Positions 49,301-58,121 of a stretch of DNA of 64,000 bases are shown piece after piece; the stretch's first letter is position 1, and each line of letters opens with the position of its first letter. The position numbers were made by a program, and so were the translations under genes. The stretch covers positions 27,190-91,189 of the forward strand of contig CAYJLW010000007.1 of the NCBI GenBank assembly GCA_964370965.1, given 5' to 3'. The notes under the pieces are model-generated. The model was not told the origin of the DNA, did not search any database, and saw nothing but the letters and a program-made list of their open reading frames with translations. The stretch is from CAYJLW01 sp964370965. GTDB taxonomy: Bacteria > Actinomycetota > Acidimicrobiia > UBA2766.

Positions 49301-51722
49301 GAATGTCCGGCAGGGCCGGGGGTGTGAAGATCGTGGCAAGGTCGTTCGCCGCGGCCGGCCCGCTCACCGCCGTCACCGCCATGGTGTTCGTGCACGCGGC
49401 CGGGTTCGGTGCCGTGTGGCACCCGGCGGCGTCGAGGTCCACGAGACGCCCGGTGGCGTCCTCCGTGACGGCTCGCACGGACAGGCTGTCGGGCAGGGAC
49501 ATCTCCGTGTAGGCCTTGATGCGGTAGGGGTGGGCGAGAGAGCGTTCCGCCAGCGTGCTCACCAGCAGCCCCGCCCGCACGGCGAGGCGGTCGTCGGCTG
49601 CGTACGAGATCTCGGTTGCGCTGCGCCCGGCCGTCGTGGCGCGTCGCAGCGAGACCGACGCCGACCGGGGCAGGCCGCCGGCGTCGCCCTGGAGGTCGAG
49701 ACGGCCGCGGACCTCCATGGCGGTGGGCCCGGGCAGGAGGGCGTAGGCGTTCCCGGCCACCTGCACGGACTCCGCCGTGCGGTACGCCACGTCGGTGGCG
49801 GTGCCGGCGGTCGTCATCTCGAAGGAGTCGATGCGCGTCGGGAACGGTGTCAGCAGGGCGTCCGCCCACACGAACATGCCCCGGTTCGCTGCGGGGTCGT
49901 CGTGGGTGCGCTCGTCCACGCCTATGTAGACGGCACCGGGTGCCGTGGTGGACGTGCCGAGGTCCCCCGACGCCTTCACGCTGCGCCCGGCGGCGCCGTT
50001 GGGCCCGAGCGCGAGACCGGCGCGGGCGGCGTCCTCGACCCGCGCCGACATCCTGTAGAGCGGGCGCGTCGTCGGCCCCTGTGCGGCGCCCTGGCGGGAT
50101 GCGAGGGACCAGTACAGGACGTACGGGCCGCCCTGCAGGGGCAGCGGCCGGGGCATCCCCGCCATGCGGGCGACGTTCGCGAGGTCGTCCTCGACGTAGT
50201 TCTGCATCGTGAAGTCGGCGTTGCCGACACGGGACCGCCCCGAAGGGTCGCGCCGGCAGCGGGCCGTGTTGCGGTAGTGCGGGAACGTGTCGTCGGCGGC
50301 GGCCGGGTTCGTGGGCAGGCACTGCGGCGTCCAGGCGGACACGTCCAGCGTGCGCAGGTCGGTGCGGGCGGCGTCAGCGAACGTCGCCTCGGCGTGAAGG
50401 TGCTCGGGCAGGGAGGCGACCGTCCCCTTCGCCCAGAGGGGCGCGTCGGGAGTGGTGGCGGAACCCTCCGGCAGGCCGAGGACGAGCTCGGTGAGCTCCA
50501 GGCTCACCGGCGTCTCGGCGGAACGGGTGAGCGAGAGCGTGTCCGGGTGCGTGACGAGGTCGAAACGCTCCGGCACCCCGACGAGACGGGCCCGGGCACG
50601 CACCTGGTCGGTGCGCACGGGCCCCCCCAGGGGGTCCGTCCCGATGACCGTGCCGGCGCCCACGCCGGCACGCAGGTCGACGCCCAGGGTCGCCGGCGGG
50701 GTCCCGGCGGGCTCGGGCGGTCGTGAGACCGCCACGTGACCGGTGCTGCGCGCCCCGGCGGCCCCGGGGTTGCAGACCTGCTTGAGGCCGAACGCGAAGT
50801 CCGCCAGGCTGCGGCTCCAGTCCAGGGCGACGTCCGCGACGGGTCCCAGCGGCGTCCCGCTCGTCGGGTGGAGGCGGGGCGTGCCGTCGGCGTTGAGCTC
50901 CTGCACCGTCGCCAGGACGCGGAGGGGCGGCCGGGGTCCCTGGAGGTTCGCGTACGTGGCCTTCTGGTTCAGGACCAGGTAGTTGGGCCCGGCGGCCCCG
51001 GCCGGGCCTGCCTTGAACACGAGCGAGAGCCGCAGTTCGTCCGGTGCCCGACTGGCGGTGCCCCGGGAGTCGAGGCCGAGGCGCACGAGGGTGTAGGTGT
51101 CGTGGCGGGCGCCGTTGGCGTCCACGGCCGTCCAGACGAGCTTGATCCCGAAGGTCGCCCGGTACTGGTCGAGGCCGCTCGTGGAGGGGTGGCGGATGAT
51201 GACGTCGACGCCGGCCGCCTGGTACTGGTCGCTGTGGGGGTTGAGCAGCAGGTGCCTGGCGTCGAAGGGGACGCCGAAGTTGTCCCGCATCAGGTCGCGC
51301 GCCTGGGTCCCGAAGGTGTTGAACCGCACGCCGAAACCGAACTCGTAGTCGTTCGCCGCAGTCGTGCCCGGGACGTTGACCCGCCGGAACCGGTCCGGGG
51401 GGACCGCTCCGGTGGTCGTGTTCACGATGGCGCCGTCGATCTTCAGGTCGGGCGTCCACTCCTGCTGGTGGGCGAACGTCCCATTGACGCCTTCCCCGTC
51501 GAAGACGATCTTGCCGCCCGTGAGCATGGGCTTCACGTCCGCCGGCGGCGGGGGCGCCGGGGCGGCGCAGAGGTAGTCGAGGCCGTAGGCCCGGGCGGCC
51601 CGCCCGCCCAGGACCCCGTCGAGCAGCAGCCCGCAGGCGGCGGCGAGGACGACGGCGGCGGCGGCGAGAGCGCGCCCCAGGCTTCTCACGGCTCCGTTGC
51701 GCATCGTGGTTCTCTTTCGCAT
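46380..51722 (-). CDS. Giant secreted protein B (1780 aa), unknown family, paralogue of protein A
   Basis: An Arg-rich start and a hydrophobic core (ALAAAAVVLAAACGLLL), with ARA-YG near residue 45, indicate a signal peptide. An alternative start is the ATG at 51704. The protein is long, beta-rich and repetitive. Shared landmarks with protein A, in the same order, include NRVPNYELRLRNVGANLRV, CADLDLPVEV, ARLYLEARFPNGALRWARAL and the final YPGDGARVEGTTCH with VPGTYWAQVL. It lacks the many DxDGDG loops of protein A. It follows the PKD protein gene after 11 bp, so both are co-expressed. No enzymatic motif is recognised; a surface or matrix role is inferred. Confidence 0.85.
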   Translation of the reverse strand: MRKRTTMRNGAVRSLGRALAAAAVVLAAACGLLLDGVLGGRAARAYGLDYLCAAPAPPPPADVKPMLTGGKIVFDGEGVNGTFAHQQEWTPDLKIDGAIVNTTTGAVPPDRFRRVNVPGTTAANDYEFGFGVRFNTFGTQARDLMRDNFGVPFDARHLLLNPHSDQYQAAGVDVIIRHPSTSGLDQYRATFGIKLVWTAVDANGARHDTYTLVRLGLDSRGTASRAPDELRLSLVFKAGPAGAAGPNYLVLNQKATYANLQGPRPPLRVLATVQELNADGTPRLHPTSGTPLGPVADVALDWSRSLADFAFGLKQVCNPGAAGARSTGHVAVSRPPEPAGTPPATLGVDLRAGVGAGTVIGTDPLGGPVRTDQVRARARLVGVPERFDLVTHPDTLSLTRSAETPVSLELTELVLGLPEGSATTPDAPLWAKGTVASLPEHLHAEATFADAARTDLRTLDVSAWTPQCLPTNPAAADDTFPHYRNTARCRRDPSGRSRVGNADFTMQNYVEDDLANVARMAGMPRPLPLQGGPYVLYWSLASRQGAAQGPTTRPLYRMSARVEDAARAGLALGPNGAAGRSVKASGDLGTSTTAPGAVYIGVDERTHDDPAANRGMFVWADALLTPFPTRIDSFEMTTAGTATDVAYRTAESVQVAGNAYALLPGPTAMEVRGRLDLQGDAGGLPRSASVSLRRATTAGRSATEISYAADDRLAVRAGLLVSTLAERSLAHPYRIKAYTEMSLPDSLSVRAVTEDATGRLVDLDAAGCHTAPNPAACTNTMAVTAVSGPAAANDLATIFTPPALPDIPDGRGGRPATHPPFTTWTAEGLTAVMVPYESGLPNQWGVRGRVENVASVGLHQTPESVTGQRVCVRSSPVPNRRFVVSLFDGTNPTQLYADGAVDRLPPELFAVVDGSVDPYEPMLWVALACGQGPIPRGLHSTERPDPATAPLLRARVRYGAPGDLSQVATAPDLEMEPMGGNPPVTVPGDLNRVRVNAFAGAAVALDGLVKVTVPRHLVVRKPVVRLCDPTSAGWATCGADNGAGGTLPAFERSRSTDFEVRFDTTSEALVADDGVGGAVSAVPVKAAVKLRGATGASQDVAAELARIPGTLDVGVTMRENTQLPWTDVSVYLGAATPVGDLHATVTDEGNPAYKSGWILPANRVPNYELRLRNVGANLRVNARLHSSEDANWAPPPPAKTCKRPDGSEVRPRGPAGLAYMAADADLAGKVTNVGIDFAGRHDVDGLDNIAHPRDPDPGFAGEGPPYLYKADLLGLPIRPQAPRALSWSADNGTQGFRLSADSPLTATVRAKVENIYVAEELAGTARFCADLDLPVEVSLSGVRDLRVAVAGPRLFLALPLGDHAAGATLKVATVERDVSDGATTADRHGAWHEYTDIWIDLLGLRSTSARKYSTVNFSRALDQEDVEQCHQVVGRQPCWYYGGRHNAFEFDQMRDALAPNTGSSVEAVVLPGHLTVGVVAEPLFDEATRATLRAWDENFSLADLGVALHSLLRGLLPFPVPATFDLGDVARLTSQTPQSASGEIRCGNNDWSPPYDTSAPAVGADGTRYTVRSYRARNGGLWNFFNGDDGMCAPGAVATSDKVARLYLEARFPNGALRWARALEGRVTQSTNFTGPSFGAASDHRLRAVAYTVTPHADGSVSVEAGGRMGRFDAGGHGVLFDSLRHASGGARRKSEDAVLDRTLAARAGTQVCLDVPAAVMYPPGPGEQVVVYPGDGARVEGTTCHTWRVPGTYWAQVLRHQTKDGIVIYADRYEVTVTA

Positions 51723-51733
51723 CTCCGGCCCCC

Positions 51734-54700
51734 TCAGTGCGGAAGGACCGTGACGTCCCCGGACGTCAGGGTCGTGTCGACGGCGTACGGGACGGACGGG
51801 AGGGCGAGGCGGATCAGGTCCGGCCCCAGGCCCCGGGCCGAGAGGTCGTCCACCTCCCAGGCGAGCGTGGCGAAGCCGGCGCGGGTGGCGGTGAGCCTGC
51901 CGAAGGCCATGGCGGTGCCCCGGGCGCCCTCGGTCCCCGACCGTGCCACAGCCGCAGGCCCGCCGAGCACGACTGCGCCGACGTCCAGGCCGGTCCCCGG
52001 GTCACGGACCTTCACGGTGCCGTAGTAGAGCGTCCACCAGAGGATGCGGACCGTCCGCACGGAGAGCTCCGTCGTGGCGGCGCCGGCCCCCGAGGCCGAC
52101 CCGTACCCACCCGATCCCGTGACCGAGGTGACGGGCTGGGTGTTGGGTGTCGCCGCCGGGGCCACGGCGTGCAGGGCGGTGACGGCGGTGTCCTTCGCGC
52201 CCTGACCGTCGGTGACGGTGAGGGAGATCGTGTAGGCGCCCTCGACGGCGAACGTGTGGGACGCCGTGGCGCCGTGTACGCCGGCCGAGCCGTCGCCGAA
52301 GTCCCACGCCCAGTCCACCACCCCGGTGTCGTCGGTGGAGGCGGAGCCGTCGACGGCCACCGTCACGGGCAGCGTGCGCTCGGAGGGCTCGAGGTCGAAG
52401 GCCGCCCGCGGGGGCGGGTTCGGCGGGCCCACGACCACGCGTGGGGCGAGGTCGAAGACGGCGGCGGCGCCCCGGTCGTCGGTCACCGTGAGGCGCACGG
52501 CGTACTCGCCGGGGGTCTCGTAGGTGTGGGCGGCGGTCGTGGGGCCGTCCTCGAGGACGGTGCCGTCCCCGAAGTCCCAGTCGAGGCGCGCCACCTCGCC
52601 GTCGGCGTCGGCAGCGGCGGCGTGGAGCGTGACCGTGTGCGGGGCCGGGCCCTGCAGGGAGCCCTCGTCGACGTCCGGCAGCACGGTGGCCCGGGGCGCC
52701 ACGTTCTCCGGCTCGATCGTGAGCGTGCGGGCGGCCGTGTCCGAGGCGCCGGAGGTGTCCGTGACGGTGAGGGTGACCGAGTAGGCGCCCGCCGCCGTGT
52801 AGGTGTGGGCGGCATCGGGCCCCTCGGCGGGGGCGGTGCCGTCGCCGAAGTCCCAGAGGAACGCGACGACCTCGTCGTCGGGATCGGGATCACTGGACCC
52901 GGAGCCGTCGAAGGTCACGTCCGCGGGCGCCCCCTCGCCCTCGTAGCCGAGAGACATCTCGGCATCCGGCGGCCGGTTCTCCACCGTCCCCTCGACCGTG
53001 ATCGGCTCCTCCATCTCATAAGACGACTCCTGGCCCCGGGAGTCGGCGACGACGAGCGTGGGCGTGAAGGTGCCGCCGGACTCGTAGGTGTGTTCCACGA
53101 CGGGGGCGGTGGTCTCCAGCGGGGCGGAGGCGTCGCCGAAGACCCAGCGGTAGCGGGCGATCGGCCCGGCGTCGTCCGCGGAGGCGGAGGCGTCGAAGAC
53201 GACCGTCGCCGGTGCCGTGCCGGCGAGCTGCTCGGCCGTGAAGGCGGCCGCCGGCGGCAGGTCTCCGCTCACGACCACGGTGTGGGTGGTGGTGGCGACG
53301 GCGTCGCCGTCGTCGGTCACGGTGAGCGCCACGCGGTACTCGCCCTCCTCGGCGAAGGCGTGGACTGCGAACGGGAGCGGTGTGACCTCGGGCTCGCCGC
53401 CGTCGCCGAAGTCCCACGTGTGGGAGACCACGGTGCCGTCGGGGTCGGTCGACGCCGACGCGTCGAACACGACCTCCAGCGGCGGAGCGCCGCGCTCGGG
53501 TGAGGCGGCGAACTCCGCCGTGGGCCGGACGTTGCCGTCCCCGACGAAGACGACGACCTCGGCCGCCGCCTGGGCGTCGCCGTCGTCGGTGACACGCACC
53601 GTGGCCTGGTAGAGGCCCGCCTGCGCGTAGTCGTGCTCGGTCGTGGGACCGGTGGTGTGCACAGGCGGGGTGTCGTCCCCGAAGTCCCAGTCGTAGCCGA
53701 CGATCTCGCCGCCGCCGGGCGCGCCGGAGGCGGCGGCGTCGAAGACGACGTGTGCGGGCGCGGGGCCGGGGACGAGAGCCGGCTCCGCCCGCAGGCGGGC
53801 GACCGGCGGGCAGCGGGAGTCGGGGCCGGCAGGGTTGCGGAGGTAGACGTCTGTGAAGCCGTTGGCGTCGGGAGGCCCGCCACCGGCGTCGCCGAGGTTG
53901 GCCGCCGCCGACGTGAAGGCGACAGCGGTCCCGTCCCAGGAAACGGCAGCCGCCGCGCTGGCGCCTTCCGGTGTCCCCTCCGGGTCCTCCGCCACGCTGA
54001 GGCGCTGGGTCGTCCCGCAGACGAGGTCCGCCAGGCGGACGTTGCGCAGGGCCGTCGCGGGAGGCCCGGCAGGATCCGCGGTGGTGTCGAAGACGACGAA
54101 GCGGCCGTCCCCGGAGAGGTCCGGGTCCCTCGGGTCCCCGCCCAGCGCCCCTCCCCGGCCGTCGGTCGAGACGAGACGGGCCGTGCTCTCCGTGGCGTCG
54201 TGGACGTACACCTGCAGGCCGCTCCCGCCCGCCTCGCCGATGTTCGTCGAGTCCGACACGAACGCGACGCGGGCGCCGTCGCCGCTCACGGAGGGTTCCC
54301 GGGCGCCGCCGTCGGGCTGTTCCTCCCCGGCCTGCACCCGCCGCAGCGCCGGCAGCGGGGCGACGGTGGCGACGACCACGTCTTCGATGAGCCCGGTGGC
54401 GTCCTCGCCGGCGACGAGATTGGTGGCCCGGGTCGAGAAGGCGACGACCTCGCCGTGGGCGCTGAGGTCCGGCTCGAAGCTCGCCCCGTTGCCCTCGGTC
54501 ACGGCGAACGGCGGAGCGCTGAGGCGGCGGGTCTCCCCGCTCTGGCGGTCCCACACGAACACGTCCGTGGCGCCGTTCGTGTCGTCCGCCACGAGGTCGC
54601 CGGCGTCGGACTCGAACGCTACGACGCTGCCGTCGGCAGAGACGGCCGGTGCCCGGCTGGGCCCGCCGGCCGCCCCGCCGCCCGCCGCCTCGCTCACGAG

Positions 54701-55198
54701 CTCGACGGTCTCCCCGTTCCAGAGGAACACGTCCGTCGCCGCGTTGGTGTCGCCCACGACGAGGTCGGCGGCATCTGAGGCGAAGACGACGACCTGGCCT
54801 GTCGCGTCCACCGACGGGGCGGTGCTGTCGCCCCCGCCGGGCGCGCCCGCCGCCGTCGCGCTCACCAGCCGGGTCACCTCCTCGTCCCGGTCCCGGACGT
54901 AGACCTGCTCGCCGGCACCGCCCTCCCCCTCAGGGACGAGGAGGTTCCCGGCCGAGGAGACGAAGGCCACGTGGCGACCGGCGGCGGACCCGCCGGGCTC
55001 CTCCTGGCTGATCGCCGCCTGCGAGCTCGCCCCGTCCGTGTCGCTCGCGCCCGCCGCGGGCACGCTCACACGGTAGGTGGCGGCACCCCCGCCGGACGCC
55101 TGGCCCCCGACCGGGGACCCGGGCACCCCGGAGAGCGCGATCACGGCCGCCACGACGAGCGGCAGCCTCCTCATCCTGTTGCCCCGAGACTCTGACAC
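51734..55198 (-). CDS. Secreted beta-propeller and PKD-repeat protein with shared C-terminal module
   Basis: The product has 1154 residues. I chose the GTG at 55198 because a G-rich site lies upstream; an ATG at 55174 is also possible. A signal peptide (LPLVVAAVIALSGVPGSPVG) is followed by a TolB/PD40-like propeller of repeated SVDATGQVVVFASDAADLV-type blades to about residue 460. Six PKD domains (about 463-1011) each carry WDFGDG or a variant such as WVFGDAS and YRVALTVTD-type strands. The last 140 residues share a module with the subtilase at 1043-5362: VTSVTGSGG, ILWWTLYYGTVKVRDPG and ATLAWEVDD. It is exported and first in a two-gene operon with giant protein B. Confidence 0.88.
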   Translation of the reverse strand: MSESRGNRMRRLPLVVAAVIALSGVPGSPVGGQASGGGAATYRVSVPAAGASDTDGASSQAAISQEEPGGSAAGRHVAFVSSAGNLLVPEGEGGAGEQVYVRDRDEEVTRLVSATAAGAPGGGDSTAPSVDATGQVVVFASDAADLVVGDTNAATDVFLWNGETVELVSEAAGGGAAGGPSRAPAVSADGSVVAFESDAGDLVADDTNGATDVFVWDRQSGETRRLSAPPFAVTEGNGASFEPDLSAHGEVVAFSTRATNLVAGEDATGLIEDVVVATVAPLPALRRVQAGEEQPDGGAREPSVSGDGARVAFVSDSTNIGEAGGSGLQVYVHDATESTARLVSTDGRGGALGGDPRDPDLSGDGRFVVFDTTADPAGPPATALRNVRLADLVCGTTQRLSVAEDPEGTPEGASAAAAVSWDGTAVAFTSAAANLGDAGGGPPDANGFTDVYLRNPAGPDSRCPPVARLRAEPALVPGPAPAHVVFDAAASGAPGGGEIVGYDWDFGDDTPPVHTTGPTTEHDYAQAGLYQATVRVTDDGDAQAAAEVVVFVGDGNVRPTAEFAASPERGAPPLEVVFDASASTDPDGTVVSHTWDFGDGGEPEVTPLPFAVHAFAEEGEYRVALTVTDDGDAVATTTHTVVVSGDLPPAAAFTAEQLAGTAPATVVFDASASADDAGPIARYRWVFGDASAPLETTAPVVEHTYESGGTFTPTLVVADSRGQESSYEMEEPITVEGTVENRPPDAEMSLGYEGEGAPADVTFDGSGSSDPDPDDEVVAFLWDFGDGTAPAEGPDAAHTYTAAGAYSVTLTVTDTSGASDTAARTLTIEPENVAPRATVLPDVDEGSLQGPAPHTVTLHAAAADADGEVARLDWDFGDGTVLEDGPTTAAHTYETPGEYAVRLTVTDDRGAAAVFDLAPRVVVGPPNPPPRAAFDLEPSERTLPVTVAVDGSASTDDTGVVDWAWDFGDGSAGVHGATASHTFAVEGAYTISLTVTDGQGAKDTAVTALHAVAPAATPNTQPVTSVTGSGGYGSASGAGAATTELSVRTVRILWWTLYYGTVKVRDPGTGLDVGAVVLGGPAAVARSGTEGARGTAMAFGRLTATRAGFATLAWEVDDLSARGLGPDLIRLALPSVPYAVDTTLTSGDVTVLPH

Positions 55199-55314
55199 GG
55201 CACGCCCCCCTGTGGGACTCGATCCGACGTGGGCGCAGCGTGGACCAAGTCGGGTCACCCGGCGGTTACGCGGCGGTTACGCTCTCGTCTGCCTGGGGAC
55301 CCGGACGCCCCGAG

Positions 55315-55368
55315 ACCGTTCTGGGGAGCTGAGGCACGGATATCCGTGCCTCAGCTCCCCAGAACGGT
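55315..55368. repeat. 54-bp perfect palindrome (repeat copy 2)
   Basis: ACCGTTCTGGGGAGCTGAGG continuing CACGGAT (55315-55341) is followed immediately by its exact reverse complement (55342-55368), with GATATC at the centre. The flank CCCGGACGCCCC matches copy 1 at 44156. Here it lies between divergent genes (the PKD operon and sufC), so it cannot simply be a terminator of both. Confidence 0.9.
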
Positions 55369-55388
55369 TCGCCCCGCCGCACTCGCCC

Positions 55389-55419
55389 TTGAATTTCCCC
55401 TATGCGCGTAGTGTAAAAT
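55389..55419 (+). promoter_or_regulatory. Leaderless promoter of sufC
   Basis: TTGAAT (55389-55394) and TAAAAT (55414-55419, within TGTAAAAT) are 19 nt apart. The -10 box ends 7 nt before the ATG at 55427, and no Shine-Dalgarno is present. Confidence 0.55.
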
Positions 55420-55426
55420 CTGCGGA

Positions 55427-56199
<773 letters not shown>

Positions 56200-56203
<4 letters not shown>

Positions 56204-57438
56204 AAGGCGACGGCGCCTTCGCCCGCGCCCGGGAGGACTTCCCCATCCTCGCCCGCCGGGTCCACGGCCACCGCCTCGTCTACCTCGACAGCGCCGCCTC
56301 CAGCCTGACACCCGCCCCGGTGATCGAGGCGATGTCCGACTACTACCGCTGTCACCACTCCAACGTCCACCGGGGAGCCCACACGCTCGCGGAGGAGGCG
56401 ACGTCCCTCTATGAGGGCGCCCGGGCGAAGGTCGCCGCTTTCGTGGGGGCGGCGGACCCCCACGAGGTCGTCTTCACGAAGAACGCCACCGAGGCGCTCA
56501 ACGTCGTCGCCCAGGCCTGGGGCGGGGCGAACCTCGGCCCGGGAGACCGCATCCTGGTCTCGACGATGGAGCACCACGCCAACATCGTCCCCTGGTTCAT
56601 GGTCGCGGCACGCACCGGCGCCCGCGTGGAGTGGATCCCGGTCACAGACGAGGGCGAGCTCGACCTCGACGCCCTGGGCCGCCTCGCACCCGGTGCCCGG
56701 GTCGTGGCCGTCACGGCGGCGTCCAACGTGTTGGGCACGATCACGCCCGTGGCCGAGATCTGCCGCCTCGCCCACGAGGCCGGTGCCCTCGCCGTCGTCG
56801 ACGCCGCCCAGGCCGCCCCCCACCTTCCTCTCGACCTCGCCGCCACCGGAGCGGACGCCGTCGCCTTCAGCGCCCACAAGATGCTCGGCCCCACCGGCCT
56901 CGGCGTGCTCTGGGGTCGCCGCGCCCTGTTGGAGGAGATGCCCCCCTTCCTCGGCGGCGGCTCGATGATCGCCGACGTCACGCTCGACGGCTTCACGCCG
57001 GCGCCCGTCCCGGCCAAGTTCGAGGCGGGCACGATGCCCATCGCCGAGGCCGTGGGCGCCGGCGCCGCCGTCGACTACCTCACCGCCCTGGGACGGGACG
57101 CCGTGCGCGCCCACGAGGTCGGCCTCCTCGAATACGCGCTCGCCGCGCTCGAGGACGCCTTCGGGGACAAGATCGCGATCCTCGGCCCCCGCGACCCCCA
57201 GCGACGCACCGGCCTCGTGAGCTTCACGCTCGGCGACGTCCACCCCCACGACATCTCCACGATCGTCGACGGCCACGGCGTCGCCATCCGCGCCGGCCAC
57301 CACTGCGCGAAGCCGCTCATGGCCCGCTTCGACGTCGTCGCCACGGCCCGGGCGTCCGTGTACGTGTACAACACGCGCGACGACGTCGACGTCCTCGTGG
57401 AGGCGCTGCAGGACGCCGTGCGCATCTTCGGCCTGTAG
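56200..57438 (+). CDS. sufS: Cysteine desulfurase SufS
   Basis: The product has 412 residues from a GTG at 56200 overlapping the sufC stop. PLP-enzyme motifs: YLDSAASSLTP, TKNATEALNVVA, STMEHHANIVPW, SAHKMLGPTGLGVLW with Lys227 as Schiff base, and GHHCAKPL with the catalytic Cys369. It takes sulfur from cysteine for Fe-S assembly. The usual sufU and later genes do not follow here; the next gene is convergent. Confidence 0.93.
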
Positions 57439-57455
57439 CCCTCGGGCGCGTGCGG

Positions 57456-57569
57456 CCGCCGGGTGGCGCCTGGCTCTGTCCCCCTTCCGGGAGGCCGCCC
57501 CCGGACCCGGGATCGGAGGTTCACCCTGGCGGTACGCGGGTCGTGTGCCGCCGACCCCCCACCCGGCGG
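57456..57569. repeat. Inverted repeat flanking the sufS-hypothetical gap
   Basis: CCGCCGGGTGG (57456-57466) is matched by its exact complement CCACCCGGCGG at 57559-57569, spanning the space between the convergent sufS and the membrane gene. It could form a long stem-loop or be chance in GC-rich DNA. Confidence 0.3.
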
Positions 57570-58046
57570 TCAGGCAGCCGGCGTGCTCCGCCGCCGCCGC
57601 CGGTACGTGCGAACGGTGAGGACAACGGCCGCGGCGAGGAGGAGGACCGCCCAGGGGACGAGCGCCGCCGGGCCCTGCACGCAGCTCGTCGTGCCACCGG
57701 TCCGCGTGCGGCACACCCCAGACGTCGTCTGGTTCCAGGCCCAGACGGCGTACCAGAGGACGGCGCCGCCCGGCACGAGGCCCACGAGGGAGACCAACGC
57801 TGCCGCCCCCGGGGCCAGTTGGCGCCCCACCCGCCGGCGCCACAGCAACAGCGCCCAGACGACGCCGACCCAGGCGTAGACCACGCCCCAGAACGCCTGG
57901 CCCTTCGGGAGCTCCAGGTGCCGCCCCGAGAAGGCGTCGACGAGAAGGTATGCCCCCACGGCGAGGAACCCGGCGGCGCCGAGCGAGGCCCACCCCGACC
58001 ACCCCCGGGTATCCGTCCCGGCACCGCTGTCGATCGTGGCCGCCAT
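57570..58046 (-). CDS. Integral membrane protein of unknown function
   Basis: The product has 158 residues from the ATG at 58046. Four hydrophobic helices are visible: LGAAGFLAVGAYLLVDA, FWGVVYAWVGVVWALLLW, AAALVSLVGLVPGGAVLWYA and ALVPWAVLLLAAAVVLTV. Two Cys (GVCRTRTGGTTSCVQG) lie in a predicted external loop and could form a disulphide. No family is recognised. It diverges from the next gene. Confidence 0.65.
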   Translation of the reverse strand: MAATIDSGAGTDTRGWSGWASLGAAGFLAVGAYLLVDAFSGRHLELPKGQAFWGVVYAWVGVVWALLLWRRRVGRQLAPGAAALVSLVGLVPGGAVLWYAVWAWNQTTSGVCRTRTGGTTSCVQGPAALVPWAVLLLAAAVVLTVRTYRRRRRSTPAA

Positions 58047-58107
58047 GGCGCAAGACTGCCACACGCCCCGCCGCCGGCGGGACCGCAGCGTGGGAGCACC
58101 CGACGGG

Positions 58108-58113
58108 TACCCT
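58108..58113 (+). promoter_or_regulatory. -10 box, probable leaderless promoter
   Basis: TACCCT is followed by 8 nt and the ATG at 58122. Confidence 0.35.
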
Positions 58114-58121
58114 GCCCTCCG

